Shown here one piece after another: positions 45,246 to 55,613 of a stretch of DNA of 64,000 nt. Source of the DNA: Arthrobacter sp. NicSoilC5 (GTDB taxonomy: Bacteria; Actinomycetota; Actinomycetes; Actinomycetales; Micrococcaceae). The notes under the pieces are model-generated. The model was not told the DNA's origin and made no database searches. It saw only the letters and a program-made list of their open reading frames with translations. Numbering within the stretch: position 1 is the first letter of the stretch; each line of letters starts with the position of its first letter. The stretch is taken from assembly GCF_019977395.1 (NCBI RefSeq), contig NZ_AP024660.1:1488001-1552000 (forward strand), read 5' to 3'. The translations under genes and the position numbers were made by a program.

Positions 45246-46532
45246 TCAGCGGGCGGGGTAGTCGCGCTCCGGCTCGCCGATGTACAGCTGGCGCGGGCGG
45301 CCGATCTTGGTGTTCGGGTCGCTGATCATTTCGCGCCACTGGGCAATCCAGCCCGGCAGGCGGCCGATGGCGAACAGGACGGTGAACATCTTCTCGGGGA
45401 AGCCCATGGCCTTGTAGATCAGGCCGGTGTAGAAGTCCACGTTCGGGTAGAGCTTGCGCTGGATGAAGTAGTCATCGCTGAGCGCCTTCTCTTCCAGGCG
45501 CATGGCGATGTCCAGCAGTTCGTCGTTGCCGCCGAGCTTGCTGAGGATCTCGTGGGCCGTGGCCTTGACGATCTTGGCGCGCGGATCGTAGTTCTTGTAG
45601 ACGCGGTGTCCGAAGCCCATCAGGCGGACGCCGTCTTCCTTGTTCTTGACTTTCTCCATGTAGTCCTCGGGCTTGAGGCCCTCGGCCTGGATCTGGCGCA
45701 GCATCTTCAGCACTGCCTCGTTGGCGCCGCCGTGGGCAGGGCCGAAGAGGGCGTTGATGCCTGCCGAAACGGAGGCGAAGAGGTTGGCGTTGGAGGAGCC
45801 CACCAGGCGCACGGTGGAGGTGGAGCAGTTCTGCTCGTGGTCCGCGTGCAGGATGAGGAGCAGGTCCAGTGCCTTGACGATGACCGGGTCCAGCTCGTAC
45901 TGCTCGGCGGGGAGGCCGAAGCTCAGGCGCAGGAAGTTCTCCACCAGGTTCATGGAGTTGTCCGGGTACAGCATGGGCTGGCCGATAGACTTCTTGTGTG
46001 CGTACGCGGCGATGACCGGCAGCTTGGCCATCAGGCGGATGGTGGAAACCTCCACCTGCTCGGCGTTGAACGGGTCCAGGGAGTCCTGGTAGAAGGTGGA
46101 CAGCGCGGACACGGCCGAGGACAGCACCGGCATGGGGTGCGCGTCGCGTGGGAAGCCGCCGAAGAAACCCTTGAGCTCCTCGTGCAGCAGGGTGTGGCGG
46201 CGGATCTTCTGGTCGAACTCGTCCAGCTCAGTGGGCGTGGGCAGGTTTCCGTAGATCAGCAGGTAGGACACCTCGAGGAAGCTGGAGTGCTGCGCCAGCT
46301 GCTCGATGGGGTATCCGCGGTAGCGCAGGATGCCCGCATCGCCATCGATGTAGGTGATGGCGGAGGTGGTTGCTGCGGTGTTCATGAAGCCGGGGTCAAA
46401 GGTCACGGCACCGGTCTGCTTGAGCAGCTTGGAGACGTCGTAACCCTCGTTCCCTTCAACAACCTGGATGCGCGGGAGCTTCAGCTCGCCACCTGCGTGG
46501 AGCAGGGTCGCAGCATTGTTGGTCTCAGTCAT
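45246..46532 (-). CDS. gltA: Citrate synthase
   Basis: Condenses oxaloacetate and acetyl-CoA. 428 residues, type II hexameric length. Catalytic set: the His in HADHEQNCSTSTVR, the His in LMGFGHRVYKNYDPRA and the Asp in NVDFYTGLIYKAMGF. The ATG at 46532 follows GAAGGGGA by 6 nt; the extension to 46601 is not family-like. The 240-nt upstream gap holds TTGACG (46664-46669) and TACAAG (46642-46647), a possible promoter with a 16-bp spacer and ~100-nt leader, and a CRP-like box further up. Confidence 0.96.
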   Translation of the reverse strand: MTETNNAATLLHAGGELKLPRIQVVEGNEGYDVSKLLKQTGAVTFDPGFMNTAATTSAITYIDGDAGILRYRGYPIEQLAQHSSFLEVSYLLIYGNLPTPTELDEFDQKIRRHTLLHEELKGFFGGFPRDAHPMPVLSSAVSALSTFYQDSLDPFNAEQVEVSTIRLMAKLPVIAAYAHKKSIGQPMLYPDNSMNLVENFLRLSFGLPAEQYELDPVIVKALDLLLILHADHEQNCSTSTVRLVGSSNANLFASVSAGINALFGPAHGGANEAVLKMLRQIQAEGLKPEDYMEKVKNKEDGVRLMGFGHRVYKNYDPRAKIVKATAHEILSKLGGNDELLDIAMRLEEKALSDDYFIQRKLYPNVDFYTGLIYKAMGFPEKMFTVLFAIGRLPGWIAQWREMISDPNTKIGRPRQLYIGEPERDYPAR

Positions 46533-46740
46533 GGAGTCCCCTTCATGAGGCGTCTTCGGCCTCTGTCGAAAGCTTGATCCAACATCAGGTGAGCCGCGCA
46601 CTCGAGCCTGAGAAGACAGGTTCCAACACCCGGGCTGCCTTCTTGTAGAAAGCCACCATTGATCGTCAACTTAAAAAGTACCGCTCCTTGGCGGGTGTCA
46701 CTAATCCGCAGGCTTCCCATCCAGCCTAAAAAGCGCCGGA

Positions 46741-46756
46741 TGTGGGGCGAGTCACA
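46741..46756. promoter_or_regulatory. Candidate CRP/GlxR box upstream of gltA
   Basis: TGTGG-GGCGAG-TCACA matches TGTGA-N6-TCACA at 9 of 10 positions. It partly overlaps a second palindrome, CACACG-N7-CGTGTG (46753-46771). GlxR control of gltA is known in Corynebacterium, which makes this site plausible. Confidence 0.45.
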
Positions 46757-46772
46757 CGAATGTTACGTGTGC

Positions 46773-47924
46773 CTAGGAGCCGGAACCGGCCAGCCGTGCA
46801 ACGGCTGCATCGATCCGCTCGTCGGATCCGGTCAGGGCCACGCGGACATAGCCGTTGCCCGCCTCTCCGTAGAAGACTCCCGGGCCCACCACGATGCCGC
46901 GCTCAGCCAGGCGGGCCACCGTGGCCCACGTGTCCTCCCCCGCCGTCGACCACAGGTACAGGCCGGCGTCGGACTCCTTGATCTCCAGGCCGAAGTCCAG
47001 CAGCGCGGGCACCAGGCGTTCACGGCGGCCCCGGTACAGGTCCTTCTGGGCCTCAACGTGGGTGTCATCCCCCATCGCCACCCGCATGGCCTCCTGGACC
47101 GGGTAGGGGACGATCATGCCTGCATGCTTGCGGCTGTTGACCAGGTTGGGCATCAGGTCCGGATCACCGGCAACGAAGGCTGCGCGGTAGCCCGCCAGGT
47201 TGGACTGTTTGCTCAGCGAGTACACGGCGAGAAGGCCCTGGTGCGAGCCGCCTGCCACGTAGGGATCGAGGATGCTGGGGACGCGCCGGCCGCCGCGCTG
47301 GACGTCCCAGTCGCCCCAGCCAAGCTCTGCGTAGCATTCGTCCGATGCCACCACAGCGCCGATTTCACGGGCCTGGACCACCAGCGCCTTCAGTGACTCC
47401 GCGTCGCGGACACTGCCCGTGGGGTTGCCCGGGGAATTGACCCAAATGAGGCGCACGCGTGCACGCGTGGCGTCGTCAAGCTCGTCCAGGTTGTCCGTGG
47501 CCACCGAGGTGGCCCCGGCAAGGGTGGCGCCGATATCGTACGTGGGGTAAGCCACCTTGGGGCGTACGACGACGTCTCCGGACCTGAGGCCCAGCAGCAG
47601 CGGGAGCCACGCAACAAGTTCCTTGGACCCCACTGTCGGCATGATGTTGCGGGGGTCGAGGCCCGCCACACCGCGCCGGCGTTCAAACCAGCCCGCGATG
47701 GCTTCCCGAAGCGCGGGAGTGCCGTGAACGGTGGGATAGCCGGGGGCATTCGCGGCCGCCTTCAGTGCATCCTGGACCAGCTGCGGGGTGGGATCCACTG
47801 GGGTCCCGATGGACAGATTGACTGCCCCGCCCGGGTGTTCCGAGGCTTTGGCCAGGTAGGGGGCCATGGCCTCCCACGGGTAGTCGGGCAGGTTCAGGCC
47901 AAACGAATTCACTGCTGCGGTCAC
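46773..47924 (-). CDS. dapC: N-succinyl-diaminopimelate aminotransferase
   Basis: 383 residues, class I/II PLP aminotransferase. The substrate-side VNLSIGTPVDPTPQ, the GYPTVHGTPALREAIAGW segment, VNSPGNPTGSV and the PLP lysine in VYSLSKQSNLAGYRAAF are visible. It follows a ferredoxin gene by 14 nt, the fdxC-dapC pairing I recall from mycobacteria. With dapD and dapE in this window it fits the succinylase route; specificity for succinyl-amino-ketopimelate is inferred. Confidence 0.9.
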   Translation of the reverse strand: MTAAVNSFGLNLPDYPWEAMAPYLAKASEHPGGAVNLSIGTPVDPTPQLVQDALKAAANAPGYPTVHGTPALREAIAGWFERRRGVAGLDPRNIMPTVGSKELVAWLPLLLGLRSGDVVVRPKVAYPTYDIGATLAGATSVATDNLDELDDATRARVRLIWVNSPGNPTGSVRDAESLKALVVQAREIGAVVASDECYAELGWGDWDVQRGGRRVPSILDPYVAGGSHQGLLAVYSLSKQSNLAGYRAAFVAGDPDLMPNLVNSRKHAGMIVPYPVQEAMRVAMGDDTHVEAQKDLYRGRRERLVPALLDFGLEIKESDAGLYLWSTAGEDTWATVARLAERGIVVGPGVFYGEAGNGYVRVALTGSDERIDAAVARLAGSGS

Positions 47925-47938
47925 GTTTCCCGTCCGCG

Positions 47939-48265
47939 TCAGTGGTCTTGGTTCTGCGGCGGCAGGGCGGCGATCATCGGGTGGTCCTTGCCCGTGTTGC
48001 CGATCTTGGCCGCGCCGCCCGGAGACCCCAGGTCATCGAAGAATTCGACGTTTGCCTTGTAGTAGTCAGCCCATTCCTCGGGGGTGTCATCCTCGTAGTA
48101 GATGGCCTCCACGGGGCACACCGGTTCGCAGGCGCCGCAGTCGACGCACTCGTCCGGATGGATGTACAGCGAACGCTCGCCCTCATAGATGCAGTCGACC
48201 GGGCACTCCTCAATGCATGCCTTGTCCTTAACATCCACACACGGCTGCGCGATTACGTACGTCAC
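47939..48265 (-). CDS. fdxA: 7Fe ferredoxin ([3Fe-4S][4Fe-4S])
   Basis: 108 residues. Cys9, Cys17, Cys21 and Cys25 (CVDVKDKACIEECPVDC) and Cys40, Cys43, Cys46 and Cys50 (CVDCGACEPVC) form the two-cluster pattern of FdxA/FdxC. The GTG at 48265 gives the family start MTYVIAQPC; the ORF extension to 48325 is not conserved. Low-potential electron carrier; partner not clear. Operon with dapC. Confidence 0.95.
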   Translation of the reverse strand: MTYVIAQPCVDVKDKACIEECPVDCIYEGERSLYIHPDECVDCGACEPVCPVEAIYYEDDTPEEWADYYKANVEFFDDLGSPGGAAKIGNTGKDHPMIAALPPQNQDH

Positions 48266-48402
48266 GTCCCTGGCCTCTCCACGTTGGGTTCCGGCTTGCC
48301 CGCCGGCTCTTGCATCCGGCAGCACGGCCGGACTATTGACATCTGAGCCTATTATCTCCCAGCCCTTTCCCGCTAACCTAGCCGGCGGCCTAGTATGAAC
48401 TG

Positions 48403-48642
48403 GTGAGTCTGCCAGTGTCCGCCCCCGTCCGCTTCCTTGCCGCGGCTGAGCCCGGAACCCGGGTGGTGGTGCGCTACCGGATTGAAGGTGGCCTCACGGA
48501 CGCCCTGGGCCACCTGCTGGCGTGCGCCGCCGGTTCCTGCACCGTCCGCACCCGCCGGGCCGACGTCGTCATTCCCCTGGAGCTTGTGGTGGCCGCGAAG
48601 GAAGTGCCGCCCGCTCCCCCGCGCCGCGCCGCTGCGCACTGA
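48403..48642 (+). CDS. Small SH3-like protein related to the N-terminal domain of Rv0428c-type acetyltransferases
   Basis: 79 residues. GTRVVVRYRIEGGLTDALGHLLACAAGSCTVRTRRADVVIPLELVVAAKEVPPAPPRR resembles the SH3-like module that precedes the GNAT domain in some actinobacterial acetyltransferases. Here it stands alone; no GNAT domain follows. GTG start 6 nt after TAGTAT (48391-48396), a leaderless candidate. Family call is by eye. Confidence 0.65.
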   Translation: MSLPVSAPVRFLAAAEPGTRVVVRYRIEGGLTDALGHLLACAAGSCTVRTRRADVVIPLELVVAAKEVPPAPPRRAAAH

Positions 48643-48708
48643 CACCGCCTCTCACCGCTCATGGGCTGTCCCTGCGCAGCCACTCCTGCCGTCATTGCGC
48701 AGTGCGGT
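48633..48708. repeat. Imperfect direct repeat, left copy
   Basis: About 75 bp alignable with 49569-49644 almost without gaps. The shared core reads GGxCTGTCCCTGC, with TGCGCxxTGACA at the left end and TGCGCA at the right. It starts within the last codons of the SH3-like gene and extends into the 3' end of the DUF559 gene. Confidence 0.55.
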
Positions 48709-49501
48709 ACGTGGCCAGCGCCCGCTGCACCATCCTCACGAACCCATCCGGCTCGTTAAGCAGCATCTCGAAGGTGACCCGGAGGGTTGGAACACCCCGG
48801 ACAACGGTGACATTCCACCGCCGCCGGTCCTCGCGGTAAGCCTCCCGGCTGCTGTGGTGGGCGTAGCCGTCGGTTTCAACTCCGAGTAGGCCGTCAACGA
48901 GCAGATCCAGATGTCCCATCCCGGGGATCCTGACCTGCAGCTCGACCGTGTGCCCGGCCTCCTCCAACAGGTATCGCGCCATCGTTTCGATGATGGACCC
49001 GGATTGAGGGCGGATCCGGGCCACCAAGTCCCTGAGGCCCTTTTCGCGGACAGCCGGAAACCGCTCCCGCAAGGCGGGAAGTTGGATGAGCCCGTTCTTG
49101 ACCGCGGACTCCGCAATGGCCAGTCCCTCCAGGGGCGCCAGGCAGCGCAACGACTGGCACACGATGTCCAGGGGTGTCAGCGGGATCCTGCTGCGGTGCA
49201 CGATGCAACCAGAGACAGGCCTGCCGTGTGATGCGGCCAGATGCGTTCTGTCCGGGCGCCTGACCACCCACAAGCCCGCGGCGCTGGCAGCCGAGACGCA
49301 CCCCAGGACAGCATGGTGGCGGCCTGCGTGAATGAGCACAGGATCAGCTTGCGGCTGGGCATAGACGCCACGGGCAATCCTTTGGACTGAGCCCGCAACC
49401 ACGCCAGCCTCCAGGCTCCGGCGCGAAACCCCCGCCATTGACAGTGAGCGGGTACTGGCAACGCCGCCCAGGGCAGTCAGGGCTTCTGAAAGAGTTTGCA
49501 T
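48692..49501 (-). CDS. AbiEi-like N-terminal / DUF559 endonuclease-like protein
   Basis: 269 residues. The N-terminal part (LSEALTALGGVASTRSLSMAGVSRRSLEAGVVAGSVQRIARGVYA) is the winged-helix layout of AbiEi-type antitoxins. The C-terminal part (LLVDGLLGVETDGYAHHSSREAYREDRRRWNVTVVRGVPTLRVTFEML) matches DUF559, a Vsr/PD-(D/E)xK-like fold with the acidic residues D...E.D preserved. A standalone gene with no AbiEii toxin nearby. Function unknown. ATG at 49501; weak ribosome site. Flanked by imperfect direct repeats. Confidence 0.8.
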   Translation of the reverse strand: MQTLSEALTALGGVASTRSLSMAGVSRRSLEAGVVAGSVQRIARGVYAQPQADPVLIHAGRHHAVLGCVSAASAAGLWVVRRPDRTHLAASHGRPVSGCIVHRSRIPLTPLDIVCQSLRCLAPLEGLAIAESAVKNGLIQLPALRERFPAVREKGLRDLVARIRPQSGSIIETMARYLLEEAGHTVELQVRIPGMGHLDLLVDGLLGVETDGYAHHSSREAYREDRRRWNVTVVRGVPTLRVTFEMLLNEPDGFVRMVQRALATYRTAQ

Positions 49502-49568
49502 AACTGCATGCTCGCCGCTTACGGAGCCGGACGCAGGACCCGGAAACCGCCATGTGCAAAACCGTCCG

Positions 49569-49644
49569 TGCGCGGTGACAGCGCCGCTCGTTGCGCACGG
49601 ACTGTCCCTGCTCAACGAGCGTCCGGTTCGCTGCGCAATTGCGG
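49569..49644. repeat. Imperfect direct repeat, right copy
   Basis: Right partner of the repeat at 48633. This copy can also fold: CGCTCGTTG and CAACGAGCG form 9-bp arms around the GGACTGTCCCTGC core. Confidence 0.55.
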
Positions 49645-49654
49645 GCTTAAACGC

Positions 49655-49686
49655 AGAACGCCACCGGCAAATACCGGTGGCGTTCT
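49655..49686. terminator. typA terminator
   Basis: A perfect 13-bp stem AGAACGCCACCGG / CCGGTGGCGTTCT with a CAAATA loop, 17 nt beyond the typA stop. Confidence 0.88.
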
Positions 49687-49703
49687 GAGGACCTGCGGAG
49701 TTA

Positions 49704-51632
<1,929 letters not shown>

Positions 51633-51818
51633 GCGTTATTGCTCGATTCAGTGGTGAAGTCAGCTGAGGTATCGCGACATTTCCAACCGGAACGCACGAC
51701 GGACAAGGCCCTTGGCACAGGGCGCCTTCCTCTATTCTAGCCGCTGAGCCATTTGTTGGCCTAAATTCCAGCGGGACTGACCGCCGCCGCTTGAGCCAAG
51801 ATCAGCCACCGTCCCGCA

Positions 51819-51839
51819 CTTGGTGTGACCAAGTTCACT
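51819..51839. promoter_or_regulatory. Overlapping palindrome and CRP-like box upstream of the SGNH gene
   Basis: ACTTGGT-GTG-ACCAAGT (51819-51835) is a perfect 7-bp-arm palindrome. Shifted within it, TGTGA-CCAAGT-TCACT (51824-51839) fits TGTGA-N6-TCACA at 9 of 10. A CATGAT hexamer lies at 51859-51864, which would put the box near -40. Confidence 0.4.
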
Positions 51840-51908
51840 GCCGCCTGCGTGTGCATGGCATGATGTCTGTGACCAAGAGCCCATCCTTTGAGCACGCCGG
51901 AGACAACG

Positions 51909-52814
51909 ATGCCCCCTGCCAAGGCCAGCACCATGCGCGGTGCCGCGTGGGCTGTGGCCGGAGTGGTCGCCGGTCTCGTGGTCGCCGGTCTCGTGGTCGC
52001 GGGATCCGGTGGAGACGGACTTTCCGCTGGTCCGGGCGGCAGCAGCCTGTCGCGGGCAGCCGCAGGCCAGGCAGCCAACAACCAGGCGCCAGCCGTGAAG
52101 CCGGGCGCCGCGAAGGTGTCGGTGGCAGCCACTGCCCACGTCCTGAATACGGGCAACGGCCGGCTGGAAGCAGTTGTGCCCGATGTGGGCAAGACTGTCC
52201 TGCTGATTGGGGATTCGCAGTCGGAACCCGTTGACGGCTGGCCCCGCCTGGGTTTGGCCGCCGCCGGGTACAACGTGTACTTTTGCGGCCGCGGGGGCAC
52301 CGGCTACGTCGCGGCGAACGGTGCCACCGGTAACTACGTGGACGCCCTGCAGCGCGGGGACTGGCAGCTCCCCTCCGGGACCCCCGCCCTCATTGTGGTC
52401 GAGGGCGGTGGCAACGACGCCGCCGGAGGCGCAAGCAACGCGCAGATCGCACGGAACGCCGAGCGGCTGATCGCTGAGCTGCGGAGCCGCTATCCCGGCA
52501 CACGGCTGGCAATGATCGGCACCCTGGCCCGGGGATCGAACGACGGCGGCGGCCGGCGGAGTGAGGTTGATGCTTTGCTCGGTGCCGTGGCGGCAGCAAA
52601 TGGACTGCCCTTTATCTCCACCGGAGACTGGCTCACCAGGTACGGGCTGGCGAAGGACCTCGCCGATGCGGTGCACATGAACACCGAAGGCCGCACGGCA
52701 CTGGGCGGGATTCTTGAGCGCAGGCTAAGGGAACTCGGACTGGACCGGAAAGCCGCAGCGGAGCAGGGCGCCCTCGCCGCCGTGCCTGCAGCCGGGAGCA
52801 CCTTCCAGGACTGA
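51909..52814 (+). CDS. Membrane-anchored SGNH/GDSL hydrolase
   Basis: 301 residues. One N-terminal helix (AAWAVAGVVAGLVVAGLVVAG), a Gly/Ala linker, then a GDSL-type domain: nucleophile S103 in LLIGDSQSEP, oxyanion-hole N169 in VVEGGGNDAAGG, and D253/H256 in DAVHMNTEGR. Likely an extracytoplasmic esterase or acyl hydrolase; substrate unknown. The ATG at 51909 follows GGAG by 6 nt; a TTG at 51888 would add seven residues. A 15-bp tandem duplication in the helix gives the VAGLVVAGLV repeat. Confidence 0.85.
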   Translation: MPPAKASTMRGAAWAVAGVVAGLVVAGLVVAGSGGDGLSAGPGGSSLSRAAAGQAANNQAPAVKPGAAKVSVAATAHVLNTGNGRLEAVVPDVGKTVLLIGDSQSEPVDGWPRLGLAAAGYNVYFCGRGGTGYVAANGATGNYVDALQRGDWQLPSGTPALIVVEGGGNDAAGGASNAQIARNAERLIAELRSRYPGTRLAMIGTLARGSNDGGGRRSEVDALLGAVAAANGLPFISTGDWLTRYGLAKDLADAVHMNTEGRTALGGILERRLRELGLDRKAAAEQGALAAVPAAGSTFQD

Positions 52815-52950
52815 CAGCCGAACCGGGCTGGTTCCGCCGGCCACCCAGACAGTCTCGCCGGCCAATCAAACCGGTCAATTAACCGGTCACTTAAACGGCT
52901 GGAGCCGGGACCCAAAGGTCCCGGCTCCACCCGTCAGGGAAAACGTCCCG

Positions 52951-54672
52951 CTATGCCACCTCAGGCGGAAGCATCAGCTTCGCGCCGGGGATGGCATTGA
53001 GCAGGGCCTTGGTGTACTCCTGCTTGGGCGATTCGAAGACGTCGTCCGTGGACCCGGTCTCCACCAGGCGGCCCTTCTCCATCACACAGACGTGGTCCGC
53101 GATCTGGCGCACCACGGCAAGGTCGTGCGTGATGAACAGGTACGTCAGCCCAAGGTTGGCCTGCAGGTCGGCGAGCAGGTTCAGCACCTGCGCCTGCACC
53201 AGCACGTCCAGCGCGGAGACTGCCTCATCACAGATGATGACCTCGGGGTCCAGCGCCAGTGCCCGTGCGATGGCCACGCGCTGCCGCTGGCCGCCGGACA
53301 GCTCATTGGGATACCGCTGCATGGCGGACTGGGGCAGAGCCACCTGGTCCAGCAATGTCCGGACTTTCTTCTCCCGGCTGGCCTGGTCCCCGATCTTGTG
53401 GACCCGCAATGGTTCTTCGATCGTGCGGTAGATGTTGTACATCGGATCGAGGGAGCCGTACGGGTCCTGGAAGATCGGCTGGACCCGCCTGCGGAACTTG
53501 AACAGTTCGGCAGGCTTCAGGACCGAGGTGTCGACGCCGTCGAACAGGATCCTGCCCTCGGTCGGCTTCTCCAGCTGGAGCACCATCTTGGCCACTGTGG
53601 ACTTGCCGGAACCCGACTCCCCCACGATCGCCGTCGTGGTTCCCCGCCGGACGTCGAAGCTTACGCCGTCAACGGCCGCGAAGTCCGTCGCCTTGCCCAG
53701 CCCCGAGCGGAGCTTGTAGACCTTCCGCAGGTCCTGGATCTGCAGGAAAGTGTCCGGCTTTACCGTTTCGGCGGCAGGTGCCAGCAGGTCCGACGTCTCC
53801 ACGCCCTGTTCCTTGGCCACCTGGATGCGGCGGCTGGCAAGGGATGGCGCGGACTCCACGAGCCGCTTGGTGTAGGGGTGCTGCGGGTTGCGCAGCAGTT
53901 CCAGCGACGGCCCGGCCTCAACGACGCGGCCCTGGTACATGACCACGACTTTGTCGGCACGCTCGGCTGCGAGGCCAAGGTCGTGGGTGATCAGCAGCAC
54001 CGAGGTGCCCAGCTCGTTGGTCATGGTTTCCAGGTGGTCCAGGATCTGCCGCTGGACGGTGACGTCAAGGGCCGACGTCGGCTCGTCCGCGATCAGCAGG
54101 CGCGGCTGGCAGGAGAGGCCGATGGCGATCAGCGCACGCTGGCGCATGCCGCCCGAGAACTCGTGCGGGTACTGGTTGGCCCGGCGCTTGGCGTCCGGCA
54201 GTCCGGCCTGGGACAACACCTTGGCGATATCGTCCGGACCGCTGGGCCGGCCGTTTGCACGCAGTGTCTCCCGGACCTGGTAGCCGATCTTCCATACCGG
54301 GTTCAGGTTGGACATGGGGTCCTGCGGCACCATGCCGATGGTGTTGCCGCGCAGCTCGATCATGCGCTGCTCGGAGGCGTGGGCGATGTCCTCGCCGTCG
54401 AGCAGGATCTGGCCGCCGGACACTTTGCCGTTGTTGGGCAGGAGGCCGATGGCGGCCAGGGCGGTGGTGGACTTGCCGGAGCCGGACTCCCCCACGATGG
54501 CCACCGTTTCACCGGGCATGATGGTCAGGTGTGCATTCCGCACCGCCTGGACGTCGCCACCGCCGGTCTTGAAGGTGATGGCGAGGTCGCGGATTTCGAG
54601 CAGCGGCCTGACGCCGGTGGCACCGGCCTCATCAATGCGGACGTCTGGACTTGTCATCTCTTTATCTCTCAT
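52951..54672 (-). CDS. Oligopeptide/dipeptide ABC transporter, fused double ATPase (DppD-DppF)
   Basis: 573 residues with two ABC domains. First: [49 protein letters not shown]. Second from about residue 310: [48 protein letters not shown] (Ala in place of the usual Pro after DE). It powers the DppB/C permease. The ATG at 54672 overlaps the dppC stop (ATGA); an ATG at 54657 is an alternative. Confidence 0.94.
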   Translation of the reverse strand: MRDKEMTSPDVRIDEAGATGVRPLLEIRDLAITFKTGGGDVQAVRNAHLTIMPGETVAIVGESGSGKSTTALAAIGLLPNNGKVSGGQILLDGEDIAHASEQRMIELRGNTIGMVPQDPMSNLNPVWKIGYQVRETLRANGRPSGPDDIAKVLSQAGLPDAKRRANQYPHEFSGGMRQRALIAIGLSCQPRLLIADEPTSALDVTVQRQILDHLETMTNELGTSVLLITHDLGLAAERADKVVVMYQGRVVEAGPSLELLRNPQHPYTKRLVESAPSLASRRIQVAKEQGVETSDLLAPAAETVKPDTFLQIQDLRKVYKLRSGLGKATDFAAVDGVSFDVRRGTTTAIVGESGSGKSTVAKMVLQLEKPTEGRILFDGVDTSVLKPAELFKFRRRVQPIFQDPYGSLDPMYNIYRTIEEPLRVHKIGDQASREKKVRTLLDQVALPQSAMQRYPNELSGGQRQRVAIARALALDPEVIICDEAVSALDVLVQAQVLNLLADLQANLGLTYLFITHDLAVVRQIADHVCVMEKGRLVETGSTDDVFESPKQEYTKALLNAIPGAKLMLPPEVA

Positions 54673-55613
54673 CGCTGACGGCTCTTCGGGTCGAGGGCGT
54701 CACGCACGGCGTCACCCAGCATGATGAAGCTCAGCACCGTGATGGACAGCGCCGCGGCCGGGTAGAGCATGATTTCCGGCCGGGTCCTGATCGATGCCTG
54801 GGCGCCTGCAATGTCGTTGCCCCACGACATGATGCTCTGGGGCAAACCGATGCCCAGGAAGGACAGGGTGGCTTCGGCCACGATGAACACGCCAAGCTCC
54901 AGCGTCGCCAGGACGATGATGGGTGCCAGGGCGTTCGGCAGGACGTGGCGGATCAGGGCGCCGAATTTGGAGACGCCCAGCGCGCGCGCGGCTGTGACGA
55001 AGTCAGCGTTGCGTACCTCGATGACTGCACCACGGGTGATACGCGCCATCTGCGGCCAGGCCAGGAGCGAGATGACGAACACCACGGTCCATACGCTCTT
55101 GTTCTCCCGGAACAGCGGCAGCTGAGTGATCACCAGCGCGCCCAGGACAAGCGGCAGGGCGAAGAAGATATCGCCCAGGCGGGCGAGGACGGCATCGATC
55201 CAGCCACCGTAGTACCCCGCGAGGGCGCCGAGCGTCACGCCGATGACCAGCACGCAGAGCACGGAAAGCAGGCCCACGGAGAGGGAAGCCTGCGTGCCGT
55301 GGATGACCCTGGAGTAAACGTCGCAGCCCTGGAAGGTGAAGCCAAACGGGTGTCCGGCCGTGGGGGCGCCTTCGGAGTTGGCAAGCTCGCAGCCCTCGTT
55401 GGGGGGCGTGGACGTGAAGAGGCCCGGGAACAAGGCAATCACGATCAGGGCAAGGATCAGCAGTGCCGAGATGATGAACAGCGGACGACGACGGAGCTTG
55501 CGCCACGCGTCTGCCCACAGGCTGAGCGGGGCCTGGTCCGTCTTGACGGCGTCCGTTGCCTGCAGCGGTGTCTCGTCGATGGGGGCCACGAAGTGGCTGT
55601 TATTACTGGTCAT
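54669..55613 (-). CDS. Oligopeptide/dipeptide ABC transporter permease (DppC type)
   Basis: 314 residues. N-terminal cytosolic stretch then LFIISALLILALIVIALFPGLF and a periplasmic loop with two Cys (EGCELAN, FQGCDVY). The transport domain has the EAA loop FVTAARALGVSKFGALIRHVLPNALAPIIVLATLELG. The ATG at 55613 overlaps dppB by 11 nt; the longer reading to 55721 is rejected because it lies in dppB. Confidence 0.93.
   Translation of the reverse strand: MTSNNSHFVAPIDETPLQATDAVKTDQAPLSLWADAWRKLRRRPLFIISALLILALIVIALFPGLFTSTPPNEGCELANSEGAPTAGHPFGFTFQGCDVYSRVIHGTQASLSVGLLSVLCVLVIGVTLGALAGYYGGWIDAVLARLGDIFFALPLVLGALVITQLPLFRENKSVWTVVFVISLLAWPQMARITRGAVIEVRNADFVTAARALGVSKFGALIRHVLPNALAPIIVLATLELGVFIVAEATLSFLGIGLPQSIMSWGNDIAGAQASIRTRPEIMLYPAAALSITVLSFIMLGDAVRDALDPKSRQR

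Noticed and set aside
45189..46577. 462-codon open frame antisense to citrate synthase
   Set aside because: Shadow of gltA, whose catalytic motifs are intact on the other strand.
48370..48382. GCTAACCTAGC between fdxA and the SH3-like gene as an iron box
   Set aside because: Half-site only; the other half does not match.
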